DNA of 9,271 bases from an uncultured Lachnospiraceae bacterium (lineage in GTDB: Bacteria > Bacillota > Clostridia > Lachnospirales > Lachnospiraceae). The translations under genes and the position numbers were made by a program. The stretch covers positions 2,265 through 11,535 of the forward strand of contig CAJTTU010000089.1 in the NCBI GenBank assembly GCA_910579325.1, in the 5' to 3' direction. The notes beneath the pieces are model-generated. The model was not told where the DNA came from. It ran no database searches and saw nothing but the letters and a program-made list of their open reading frames with translations. Positions 1-5,506 of this stretch are shown here, piece by piece; within the stretch, counting starts at the first letter, position 1; each line of letters begins with the position of its first letter.

Positions 1-98
1 GCCAGATTCAGGGAAAGATGGGAGAGCACGGCTTTTTCTTTATTATAACGTGCGCTCAGATTCCGGATTTCCAGAAGAGGCATGTCTGCTTGATTCAT
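1..98 (-). CDS. ABC transporter ATP-binding protein, N-terminal fragment (cut by window edge)
   Basis: Only the first 32 codons are visible; the gene runs off the left edge. The translation begins MNQADMPLLEIRNLSARY and continues with a stretch ending LSHLSLNL. This is the usual start of an ABC ATPase: a first beta strand (LLEIRNLS), an A-loop tyrosine at residue 18 that would stack on the ATP adenine, and the strand leading to the Walker A loop, which lies outside the window. The ATG is 2 bp after the stop of the 58-residue membrane protein, with a GGGAG ribosome binding site at about 111-115 inside the end of that gene, so the two are almost certainly co-transcribed and translationally coupled. 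The substrate cannot be told from this fragment. With a LytTR/GHKL pair upstream, export of a peptide, lantibiotic or drug is a reasonable inference. Confidence 0.75.
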   Translation of the reverse strand, partial: MNQADMPLLEIRNLSARYNKEKAVLSHLSLNL

Positions 99-100
99 GA

Positions 101-277
101 TTACCGATCTCCCTTCTCGTTTTTTTCTCTGCGCCACATGGCGTAAGCAGAGTAGAAAAAGGCGCCGCCCAGCACGATATACAGCGCGGCCATTTCAAAG
201 CTGCCGGAGAGGGCGCTTGTAATGGCGGCTGCCAGCCAGATGATGGTGAAAATTCCACGGATATATACATGACGCAT
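101..277 (-). CDS. small two-helix membrane protein of unknown function
   Basis: A 58-residue protein beginning MRHVYIRGIFTIIW. I place the start at the ATG at 277-275 because GGAGG at 285-289 lies 8 nt upstream; a TTG at 292 falls on the wrong side of this site. Two hydrophobic stretches are visible, about residues 8-26 and 29-48, separated by a short SGSFE turn. The basic/acidic tail (WRREKNEKGDR) is probably cytoplasmic. There is no signal peptidase site and no cysteine. It is the first gene of a unit whose second gene is an ABC ATPase 2 bp downstream, so it may be an accessory or immunity-type component of that transporter. I do not recognise a named family. Reality as a gene is well supported by the ribosome binding site and coupling; function is inference only. 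Confidence 0.8.
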   Translation of the reverse strand: MRHVYIRGIFTIIWLAAAITSALSGSFEMAALYIVLGGAFFYSAYAMWRREKNEKGDR

Positions 278-284
278 AGTGATT

Positions 285-289
285 ACCTC
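285..289 (-). promoter_or_regulatory. ribosome binding site deciding the start of the 58-aa protein
   Basis: GGAGG on the minus strand, 8 nt before the ATG at 277. It rules out the longer TTG-initiated reading. It lies just downstream of one copy of the 17-bp direct repeat (293-309), so anything binding that repeat in RNA or DNA would sit next to the translation start. Confidence 0.8.
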
Positions 290-292
290 CAA

Positions 293-309
293 TTTAGTTC
301 CGCTACAGT
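293..309. repeat. 17-bp direct repeat, copy 1
   Basis: Exact copy of TTTAGTTCCGCTACAGT (plus strand), also present at 394-410, 101 bp away. This copy ends 3 bp upstream of the ribosome binding site of the 58-residue membrane protein. The flanking bases differ from those of the other copy, so identity is confined to these 17 bp. Confidence 0.9.
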
Positions 310-393
310 CCTCCTGCGCTCCTGTATCTGGAAGAATTTCTGGCCACTAAAGTGTCCAAAAATCCTTCCGGAGCGTATACAGACTTCCGCTGG

Positions 394-410
394 TTTAGTT
401 CCGCTACAGT
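394..410. repeat. 17-bp direct repeat, copy 2
   Basis: Second exact copy of TTTAGTTCCGCTACAGT in the same orientation. If the candidate promoter with its -10 at 428-433 is used, this copy falls about 10-15 nt into the transcript, while copy 1 lies at the end of the leader. Confidence 0.9.
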
Positions 411-427
411 TTTTTTGTTGTGTCTGT

Positions 428-491
428 ATCATACATCAAAAAAGAGGACCTGTGGGGAAATGTCCGTGAACGGCAGGTTTTTGGCCGTGAA
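428..491 (-). promoter_or_regulatory. candidate LytTR-activated promoter of the small-protein/ABC unit
   Basis: On the minus strand there is a good -10, TATGAT (428-433), but only a poor -35 (CCCACA, 451-456, 17-bp spacing). Two identical TTCACGG heptamers lie upstream, at 464-470 and 485-491, with start positions 21 bp apart. LytTR-domain activators such as AgrA and ComE bind two short direct repeats about two helical turns apart, next to promoters with weak -35 elements. A LytTR regulator is encoded just upstream, so this is its natural candidate target. The repeat and spacing are read directly; the binding is inferred. Confidence 0.45.
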
Positions 492-505
492 AAAAGGAAT
501 ATGAT

Positions 506-1804
506 TTATTCCCTTGAAATTCCCTGATAAGATAAGGTGGCGACTGCCCGGAATGTCTGTCCGGAATGTGAGGTCCGGATCGTACCGTCATATTTTTCGG
601 CGGCGGTCCGGGCGCTTTTCAGTCCCCAGCCGTGGAGGCCCGGCTCTTTTTTTGTCGTGGCCAGAAAACCTTTTTCCAGTACGGGCGGAGTAGAAAAGCT
701 GTTTTCTACTTTGATCACCAGCATCTGGTTAATCCGGCGGATCGTAAGACGGATCAGCCGCTGTTCGGGCTCCGGTACCTGCTTCGCGGCATCCAGGGCA
801 TTGTCCAGCAGGTTCCCCAGGATGGCGCACAGGTCGGCGCTGCGGATGTTTGTCTGGCGGGGAAATTCCGCCTGTGCCTGAAAAGAGATGCCATATTCCG
901 CGGCGGCGGCAGCCTTGCTGTTAATCAGATAATCGGCGGTCTCGTCGCCGGTCCACCGGGTATTCGCGATTTCCTGTACCGGCGTCTGCAATTCGTCCAG
1001 GTATGCTATGGCTTCCTCCAGCTGACCGTGAGAGAGAAGCTGTCTGAGGGCGCCGATATGGTTGTGAAAATCGTGGAACAGTTTCGCGTTGACAGCGTAA
1101 GCGTTGTTCAGCGCCACATAGTCCCGCTCCAGCAGCTCAGCCTGCTGGGCTTTCAGGCGGGAGAGTTCCTTTTCCGTCTCATACTGGCGGTTGATCCGGA
1201 ATATCAGAACGGACATCATCAGGATGATCGATAGCAGCGTCCACATATTCAGCGTATCTTCCGGTATTCGCAAAGCGGTCTGCTCCGACAGGGTGATAAT
1301 CCCGAGGAAACCGGCCAGAGCGACGGCGGAGGCAACGGAGAACGCTTCTTTTTCCGTCATATCCAGGCGTTTGAAAAGATACCAGGTCAGAAGAACCAGC
1401 AGTCCGTGAACCAGCCAGACACTGAACTGGCCGATGGTTCCCTGACGGGGGGGAAGAACAGAAGAGCCAGACAGTATGCCCAGCCAGGCGACGGCAAGAA
1501 ACTGCCAGAAAGAGACGGCGATCTCATAAAAAGTCCCGATAAACAGACTGATGCGCGCGTCTGTTTTGAGGAAATAAAAGGCGCAGCCGGCAATGAACAG
1601 ACTTTCCAGCGCTATATTAAAGTAATCCGGCAGATTCAGCCGGGTAAGGCTCCATGCGGTGGCAGCCGGTCCGGCCCATGCCGCGGTTACGGTTTTAATC
1701 CCAGGCGTTTTCGCGGACAGCAGACGGGAAATGAGAAAAAGACAGACTGTGATCCGCAGGCCCGCGGCGGCGGTATCTGAGAGTAGAATGAGCAGGTCTT
1801 TCAT
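506..1804 (-). CDS. GHKL-type (AgrC-like) sensor histidine kinase
   Basis: A 432-residue membrane sensor kinase. Residues 1-205 hold about six or seven hydrophobic segments, the polytopic input domain typical of peptide-sensing AgrC-like kinases. A short helical linker (205-240) leads to the phospho-acceptor motif FHDFHNHI at 243-250, with His244 as the likely phosphorylated residue. The ATPase follows: N-box NLLDNALDAA (331-340) and G-box GLHGWGLKSA (389-398), the HATPase_c_5/GHKL form lacking a classical HisKA domain. The ATG lies in an ATGA overlap with the stop of the LytTR regulator, so regulator and kinase are translated as a coupled pair; GGGGGGAA just upstream serves as ribosome binding site. 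All catalytic boxes are intact. The ligand is unknown: no AgrD-like peptide or AgrB-like protease is seen in the window, so the signal may be an exogenous peptide or come from a gene outside. Confidence 0.93.
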   Translation of the reverse strand: MKDLLILLSDTAAAGLRITVCLFLISRLLSAKTPGIKTVTAAWAGPAATAWSLTRLNLPDYFNIALESLFIAGCAFYFLKTDARISLFIGTFYEIAVSFWQFLAVAWLGILSGSSVLPPRQGTIGQFSVWLVHGLLVLLTWYLFKRLDMTEKEAFSVASAVALAGFLGIITLSEQTALRIPEDTLNMWTLLSIILMMSVLIFRINRQYETEKELSRLKAQQAELLERDYVALNNAYAVNAKLFHDFHNHIGALRQLLSHGQLEEAIAYLDELQTPVQEIANTRWTGDETADYLINSKAAAAAEYGISFQAQAEFPRQTNIRSADLCAILGNLLDNALDAAKQVPEPEQRLIRLTIRRINQMLVIKVENSFSTPPVLEKGFLATTKKEPGLHGWGLKSARTAAEKYDGTIRTSHSGQTFRAVATLSYQGISRE

Positions 1805-2520
1805 ATATGTTCCCCCCAGTAACGGTTGATTTGCTCCTTGACTGCCTGTAGGTGGGAGCGGCTGATGGGGAGGGAGGCGCCGTTTTTCAGGATGGCCATG
1901 CCGTCTTTCACCTGCATAATGTGTATCATGTTGACGATGCAGCCCCGGTCAATAAAGAGGAATTCCTCCGCGTTCAGTTCCTCGTATACCTGCTGCAGGC
2001 TTTTACGCACTTTGGACATGCCGCCCGCAGCGGTAATACAGGCGTTTTTTCCGTCCCGTTCAATATAGAAGATTTCTTTACAGGGGATTTTTTCCATGCG
2101 GCTGCTGGTCCGTATCGTATAGATTTTTTCATCCTCCAGCTCGATCAGCCTGACTGCGTCCAGTATGGCGGCGGGAAGTCGTCTGTCCATGTCATTTTTC
2201 GGGACATACCGGAAAATGGAGAGTTCGAAGGCGTCTATGGCGTATTCCACATGGGAAGTGATAAAAATAATTTTGACATTCGGCAGACAGGGTTTGATCT
2301 TCGCGGCGATTTCCATGCCGGTGCTTCCGGGCATCTCGATGTCCAAAAGGATCAGGTCAAAGAAAAACTGATCCTCAGTGATATCGTAAAACAGATTCGC
2401 GCTGTCAGTATAGGTTGAGATTTCTCCCGGCTTTCCCCATTGCCGCAGACAGTTTTCCGTCATTTCCTTATGGCTTCGTACCGCTTTTTCATCATCATCG
2501 CAGATCGCTATGCGCAGCAT
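1801..2520 (-). CDS. LytTR-family (AgrA-like) response regulator
   Basis: A 239-residue two-domain regulator. The receiver domain spans about 1-120: acidic pocket Asp8/Asp9/Asp10 (ICDDDE), phospho-acceptor Asp60 in LILLDIEMPG, Thr88 in IFITSH and Lys108 (YVPKND). The LytTR DNA-binding domain spans about 132-235, with the usual IFYIERDGKN strand and the FLFIDRGCIVNM and LPISRSHL segments. It is the first gene of the pair; its stop overlaps the kinase start by ATGA. AGGTGA about 5 nt before the ATG at 2520 supports the start, and a near-consensus sigma-A promoter lies at 2545-2573. It is expected to be phosphorylated by the adjacent kinase and to bind paired direct repeats, for which the TTCACGG pair at 464-491 is the best candidate in the window. 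Confidence 0.95.
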   Translation of the reverse strand: MLRIAICDDDEKAVRSHKEMTENCLRQWGKPGEISTYTDSANLFYDITEDQFFFDLILLDIEMPGSTGMEIAAKIKPCLPNVKIIFITSHVEYAIDAFELSIFRYVPKNDMDRRLPAAILDAVRLIELEDEKIYTIRTSSRMEKIPCKEIFYIERDGKNACITAAGGMSKVRKSLQQVYEELNAEEFLFIDRGCIVNMIHIMQVKDGMAILKNGASLPISRSHLQAVKEQINRYWGEHI

Positions 2521-2544
2521 CGTATCACCTCGCTTACTGGGGAT

Positions 2545-2573
2545 ATCATACTATAGTTTGGACGGGGATTCAA
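2545..2573 (-). promoter_or_regulatory. sigma-A promoter of the response regulator/kinase operon
   Basis: Minus strand: -35 TTGAAT (2568-2573), a 17-bp spacer, then -10 TATGAT (2545-2550), about 25 bp before the ATG at 2520. Both boxes match the consensus at five of six bases with ideal spacing. Confidence 0.8.
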
Positions 2574-2592
2574 GAGGAATAGTAAACCCTGC

Positions 2593-2632
2593 TATATCAC
2601 TTATTTTACTGTTACCATAAAGAAGTGATATA
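2593..2632. repeat. 10-bp inverted repeat upstream of the regulator promoter
   Basis: TATATCACTT (2593-2602) and its exact complement AAGTGATATA (2623-2632), separated by 20 bp. It lies about 20 bp upstream of the -35 box, on the non-transcribed side, so it is better explained as a protein-binding site for control of the regulator/kinase operon than as a terminator. The surrounding 100 bp are clearly AT-richer than the genes. Confidence 0.65.
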
Positions 2633-2681
2633 AATATGAGTTTTAAATCGAGAGTGTCATATTAGCGTCATAGAATAAAAG

Positions 2682-2724
2682 AAAAGGGCTAAAACCCTTG
2701 AGTTTCAAAGATTTTAGCTCTTTT
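2682..2724 (-). terminator. terminator of the GMP synthase gene
   Basis: A 13-bp stem with one mismatch (2682-2694 with 2712-2724, loop of 17 nt) begins 7 bp after the GMP synthase stop. On the minus strand it is followed by CTTTTATT. A nested smaller hairpin (AAGGG, 6-nt loop, CCCTT at 2684-2699) is followed by TTCTTTTATT and could be the actual release hairpin. This separates the GMP synthase gene from the downstream two-component operon. Confidence 0.75.
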
Positions 2725-2731
2725 ATATCAT

Positions 2732-3712
2732 CTATTCCCATTCAATCGTCCCGCAAGGCTTCGGCGTCATATCATACAGCACCCTGTTCACGCCCTCCAC
2801 CTCATGGGTAATCCGTTCCGTAATATGCTGAAGCAGCGCGAAAGGCACATCCTCCACCGTAGCGGTCATGGCGTCCACCGTGTTTACCGCACGGATAATC
2901 ACTGGGTAGGCAAACGTACGGGCGCCGTCCGTTACGCCGACAGATTTAAAGTCGGGCACAACAGTGAAATACTGCCATACCTTGCCCTCCAGACTGTTTT
3001 TCGCGAATTCCTCCCTTAAAATAGCGTCTGATTCCCGGACAGCTTCCAGGCGGTCGCGGGTGATCGCGCCGAGACAGCGGACGCCAAGACCGGGGCCGGG
3101 GAAGGGCTGGCGGAATACCATGTTGTCGGGGAGACCCAGGGCTTTTCCGACGACGCGGACTTCGTCCTTGAACAGCAGGCGGACAGGCTCCACAAGGGCA
3201 AACTGTAAATCTTCCGGAAGGCCGCCCACATTGTGATGGGCTTTGACGCCGTCGCTTTCCAGAATATCCGGGTAAATCGTCCCCTGGGCGAGAAATTCGA
3301 TGCCGGACTGCTTGCGGGCTTCTTCCTCAAATACGCGGATAAATTCCGCGCCGATGATTTTACGCTTTGTCTCCGGGTCTGAAACGCCGGCAAGCTTGTC
3401 TAAAAACCGGTCTACGGCGTCCACGTAAATCAGATTTGCCTTCATCTGATTTCTGAACACCTCCACTACCTGTTCAGGCTCCCCTTTTCTTAACAGGCCG
3501 TGGTTTACGTGGACGCATACCAGCTGGCTGCCGATGGCTTTAATCAGCAGCGCGGCGACAACCGACGAATCCACGCCGCCCGACAGCGCCAGCAGCACCT
3601 TTTTGTCCCCTACTTGGGCTCTGACGGCCGCTACCTGCTCCTCGATAAAATCCCGGGCAAGCTTAGGGGTGTTAATCCGCTTCATTGTTTCAGGACGCAT
3701 ATTCTGATCCAT
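2732..3712 (-). CDS. guaA: GMP synthase, ATP-pyrophosphatase subunit without glutaminase domain
   Basis: A 326-residue protein matching the C-terminal two thirds of GMP synthase, which converts XMP to GMP using ATP and ammonia. Visible are the N-type ATP-pyrophosphatase P-loop ALSGGVDSS (42-50), the conserved KAHHNVGGLP (157-166), RQPFPGPGLGVR (201-212), and the dimerisation/XMP-binding C-terminus ending KPCGTIEWE (318-326). The usual bacterial enzyme is about 510 residues, with an N-terminal class I glutamine amidotransferase carrying a Cys-His-Glu triad. That domain is entirely missing here, and nothing upstream encodes it. The start is the ATG at 3712 because CGGAGGA lies 6 nt before it; an in-frame ATG 24 nt further upstream has no such site and would place the ribosome binding site inside the gene. 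The gene is monocistronic, with its own promoter and terminator. It is either the ammonia-using half of a two-subunit enzyme, as in archaea, or a free-standing paralogue. Confidence 0.92.
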   Translation of the reverse strand: MDQNMRPETMKRINTPKLARDFIEEQVAAVRAQVGDKKVLLALSGGVDSSVVAALLIKAIGSQLVCVHVNHGLLRKGEPEQVVEVFRNQMKANLIYVDAVDRFLDKLAGVSDPETKRKIIGAEFIRVFEEEARKQSGIEFLAQGTIYPDILESDGVKAHHNVGGLPEDLQFALVEPVRLLFKDEVRVVGKALGLPDNMVFRQPFPGPGLGVRCLGAITRDRLEAVRESDAILREEFAKNSLEGKVWQYFTVVPDFKSVGVTDGARTFAYPVIIRAVNTVDAMTATVEDVPFALLQHITERITHEVEGVNRVLYDMTPKPCGTIEWE

Positions 3713-3748
3713 GTTTTTCCTCCGTATGATTGACATGTATTTTTTGTC

Positions 3749-3777
3749 ATTATATCGTAAAATCTGCCTGTATTCAA
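3749..3777 (-). promoter_or_regulatory. sigma-A promoter of the GMP synthase gene
   Basis: Minus strand: -35 TTGAAT (3772-3777), 17-bp spacer, -10 TATAAT (3749-3754). Transcription would start near 3742, leaving an untranslated leader of only about 30 nt. That is too short for a purine riboswitch, so any regulation is likely at the DNA level. Confidence 0.85.
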
Positions 3778-3786
3778 TAAAATCCT

Positions 3787-3825
3787 TTACATTGTGGTTT
3801 CGCTCTAAAATGATTCACATTGTAA
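3787..3825. repeat. imperfect inverted repeat upstream of the GMP synthase promoter
   Basis: TTACATTGTG (3787-3796) and CACATTGTAA (3816-3825) are inverted copies with one mismatch and a 19-bp gap. The core ACATTGT is nearly self-complementary, so the pair also reads as a direct repeat. It lies 10 bp upstream of the -35 box, where a regulator could act. It could instead be a weak hairpin behind the transporter gene, but no T-run of note follows it. Confidence 0.4.
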
Positions 3826-3851
3826 TTTCATCCGGCATCTGTGGTTCTTCG

Positions 3852-5222
3852 TTACATCGTAATCCATCCCAGTACATTTGCCACGGAGCTGAGCAGAATG
3901 ATCGTCACGAAAATAATGCAGAGATACCGGATCATAAATTCAAAAAGTTTTCTTCTTTTAAACGAGGCGCCGTTCTTTTCCACCTCTTTCGCGATCCTGT
4001 CTGTTCCGATCGCTTTTACAACCAGCAGGCAGGTGGCGATGGCCGCGATCGGCATCATAACGGAATTGGTCAGAAAGTCAAAGAAGTCAAGGAATTCCAT
4101 TCCGATTATCCGGATAAAGGACAGCGGGCCGTAACCGAGAGAGGACAGGGTGCCCAGGGCGACCATAATCAGTCCCATAACGGTGGAAGCCTTATGCCGG
4201 CTCCAGCCCAGCTCGTCCTCAAAGGTCGACACGGCGCTTTCGGTCAGCGCGATGGCGCTTGTGAGGGCGGCAAAAAGCACCAGTGAAAAGAACAGGATGC
4301 CCGCCGGCCTGCCGAAGCCCATGCTGGCCAGCACCTTCGGGATGGTAATAAACATCAGGGACGGTCCGGCCTTTAACGTCTCCAAGTCCCCGCCGGAAAA
4401 GGCAAACACTGCGGGAATAATCATCAGTCCCGCCATAATGGCGATGGCGGTGTCAAAAATTTCCACATTTCGGGTTGCGTCCTCAATCGACACATTGTCC
4501 TTCATATAAGAACCGAAGGTGATAAGAATGCCCATGGCGATGGAAAGGGAGTAGAACATCTGTCCCATCGCGGCAACCACAGTCATCCATGAAAAGTTCC
4601 GGAAGTTAGGCACCAGGAAATATTTCACGCCTGCCAGGGCTCCTTCCCGGGTCATGGAATAGACGGCAATCACTACGGCCAGGACCACAAGAACCGGCAT
4701 CATAAATTTCGATACACGCTCGATGCCGTTCTGCACCCCTGCGAATATGATAATCAGCGTCGCCGCGGCAAAGAGCAAAAACCAGATTTCCGCCGACATG
4801 CCGCCTGCGATAAACTCGGTAAAATAGCCGTCAGCGGCAACTTCGTTTACATTGCCCCGCAGGTATTCAAACAGATATTTGGTCACCCAGCCGCCGATGG
4901 TGGAATAGTAGGGCACGATCAGGAGCGGGATTACCGCGTTGATCCAGCCGCCGGCCCGCCACAGTCTGCTTCCTCCGGTTTCGCTGAAAGCACCCACAGG
5001 GCTTTTCTTTGTCATGCGGCCCAGCGCGGTTTCCGCGATGATCATTGTGTAGCCGAAGGTCAGCGCCAGTATAATATAAACCAGCAAAAAAATACCGCCG
5101 CCGTACTTTGCCGCCAGATAAGGAAATCTCCAGATATTTCCCAGTCCTACGGATGCTCCGGCAGCAGACAGCACAAAGCCGATCTTGCCGGAAAAACTGC
5201 TTCTTTTCTTTTGTCCGTTCAT
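3852..5222 (-). CDS. NSS-family sodium-dependent (LeuT-fold) transporter
   Basis: A 456-residue integral membrane symporter of the neurotransmitter:sodium symporter family, which couples Na+ influx to uptake of amino acids or related amines. The TM1 signature ASVGLGNIWRFPYLAAKY is at 23-40, with the unwound-helix glycines that form sodium and substrate sites. PYYSTIGGWV (104-113) is in TM3, FYSLSIAMGILITFGSY (223-239) corresponds to the unwound TM6 of LeuT, and SAIALTESAV (322-331) to TM8. About 11 hydrophobic helices are present, consistent with many bacterial members of 430-510 residues. The start is the ATG at 5222 because GGAG lies 8 nt upstream; an in-frame ATG 60 nt earlier has no ribosome binding site and sits in a hairpin. 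The substrate cannot be assigned. It has its own promoter and an unusually long structured leader, and is divergent from the TetR gene. Confidence 0.95.
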   Translation of the reverse strand: MNGQKKRSSFSGKIGFVLSAAGASVGLGNIWRFPYLAAKYGGGIFLLVYIILALTFGYTMIIAETALGRMTKKSPVGAFSETGGSRLWRAGGWINAVIPLLIVPYYSTIGGWVTKYLFEYLRGNVNEVAADGYFTEFIAGGMSAEIWFLLFAAATLIIIFAGVQNGIERVSKFMMPVLVVLAVVIAVYSMTREGALAGVKYFLVPNFRNFSWMTVVAAMGQMFYSLSIAMGILITFGSYMKDNVSIEDATRNVEIFDTAIAIMAGLMIIPAVFAFSGGDLETLKAGPSLMFITIPKVLASMGFGRPAGILFFSLVLFAALTSAIALTESAVSTFEDELGWSRHKASTVMGLIMVALGTLSSLGYGPLSFIRIIGMEFLDFFDFLTNSVMMPIAAIATCLLVVKAIGTDRIAKEVEKNGASFKRRKLFEFMIRYLCIIFVTIILLSSVANVLGWITM

Positions 5223-5359
5223 CTTCTTTTCTCCATTAATGCTTTGCAACGCTTCTCCCAAGCCGGGGTCTGGGAGCAGCATTGCTGTTTTTCATATATT
5301 ATTTGACACCGCTTCGTGTATGGAATGCCGCATAAAGGGTAAAATAAAACGCCCTGCAT
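5219..5359 (-). CDS. candidate 46-codon leader ORF overlapping the NSS transporter start
   Basis: Inside the transporter leader, an ATG at 5359 is preceded by AAAGGA with about 5-nt spacing and opens a 46-codon frame beginning MQGVLFYPLCGIPYTKRC. It contains five cysteines (residues 10, 18, 27, 28, 38), has a basic tail, and resembles no protein known to me. Its TGA stop overlaps the transporter ATG as ATGA, the arrangement used for translational coupling. Its ribosome binding site is partly inside the stem 5361-5388, and its coding region runs through the 15-bp hairpin at 5246-5285. It may be a regulatory leader peptide or chance. The overlap and spacing are seen; translation is unproven. 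Confidence 0.35.
   Translation of the reverse strand: MQGVLFYPLCGIPYTKRCQIIYEKQQCCSQTPAWEKRCKALMEKRR
5246..5285. promoter_or_regulatory. strong stem-loop in the NSS transporter leader
   Basis: A 15-bp stem (5246-5260 with 5271-5285), with one G-U wobble when read as minus-strand RNA, one mismatch and a 10-nt GC-rich loop. In the transporter mRNA it ends about 11 nt before the GGAG ribosome binding site. In the opposite direction it is followed by TGTTTTT, so it has the form of an intrinsic terminator on the plus strand, although no plus-strand gene ends here. It may be a leader structure, a block to antisense transcription, or both. Confidence 0.75.
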
Positions 5360-5360
5360 A

Positions 5361-5388
5361 CCATTCCTTTTACGGCCTGACGGAATGG
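5361..5388 (-). promoter_or_regulatory. leader hairpin covering the ribosome binding site of the leader ORF
   Basis: A perfect 7-bp stem (CCATTCC at 5361-5367 with GGAATGG at 5382-5388, plus-strand letters) and a 14-nt loop. In the minus-strand RNA the 3' arm carries the GGA of the leader ORF ribosome binding site. An alternative partner for that arm, CATTCC in the RNA, lies downstream at 5322-5327, so two mutually exclusive pairings are possible. Confidence 0.5.
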
Positions 5389-5426
5389 GGCAAAGCGTAA
5401 TCCGGCGGCAATTCTTCCTGTGGATA

Positions 5427-5455
5427 TTTATATCATGGAGGGGAGGGAAAGTCAA
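5427..5455 (-). promoter_or_regulatory. sigma-A promoter of the NSS transporter
   Basis: Minus strand: -35 TTGACT (5450-5455), 17-bp spacer, -10 TATAAA (5427-5432). Transcription would start near 5420, about 200 nt before the transporter ATG. The 355-bp gap 5223-5577 therefore contains this leader, two divergent promoters and the TetR operators. Confidence 0.75.
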
Positions 5456-5472
5456 GGGAAGTCAATCCGGAC

Positions 5473-5501
5473 TTGACAAACATACTAATAGTATGTTACA
5501 C
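5473..5501 (+). promoter_or_regulatory. promoter of the TetR regulator gene
   Basis: Perfect -35 TTGACA (5473-5478), 17-bp spacer, and a weak -10 TTACAC (5496-5501). The spacer is almost entirely filled by the first TetR-type palindrome, so repressor binding would occlude RNA polymerase directly. Confidence 0.65.
5479..5497. promoter_or_regulatory. TetR-type operator, copy 1
   Basis: AACATACTAATAGTATGTT is a perfect palindrome with 8-bp arms and a 3-bp centre. It lies between the -35 and -10 boxes of the TetR promoter, the classic place for autorepression. It shares the core ACATACT-N3-AGTATGT with the copy at 5507-5523. Confidence 0.8.
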
Positions 5502-5506
5502 TCGTC

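Noticed and set aside
287..435. A 49-codon minus-strand ORF beginning MIQTQQKNCSGTK that spans both 17-bp repeats and ends inside the ribosome binding site of the 58-aa protein.
   Set aside because: It has no convincing ribosome binding site and its ATG overlaps the predicted -10 box, so it would not be on the transcript; no similarity to AgrD-like peptides.
632..1234. Open frame of 200 codons on the plus strand inside the sensor kinase gene.
   Set aside because: Antisense to a kinase with all catalytic motifs intact; no ribosome binding site or domain seen.
1852..2418. Open frame of 188 codons on the plus strand inside the response regulator gene.
   Set aside because: Antisense shadow of a clear LytTR regulator; composition mirrors the opposite strand.
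3713..3741. Possible purine riboswitch in front of the GMP synthase gene.
   Set aside because: The leader from the predicted start is only about 30 nt and cannot hold the aptamer.
3711..4286. Open frame of 191 codons on the plus strand across the GMP synthase/NSS gap.
   Set aside because: Runs antisense to the end of the NSS gene and over the GMP synthase promoter; translation is low-complexity and His/Gln-rich.
5223..5420. T-box or glycine riboswitch in the NSS leader.
   Set aside because: No T-box sequence and no recognisable glycine aptamer core were found; kept only as an unclassified structured leader.
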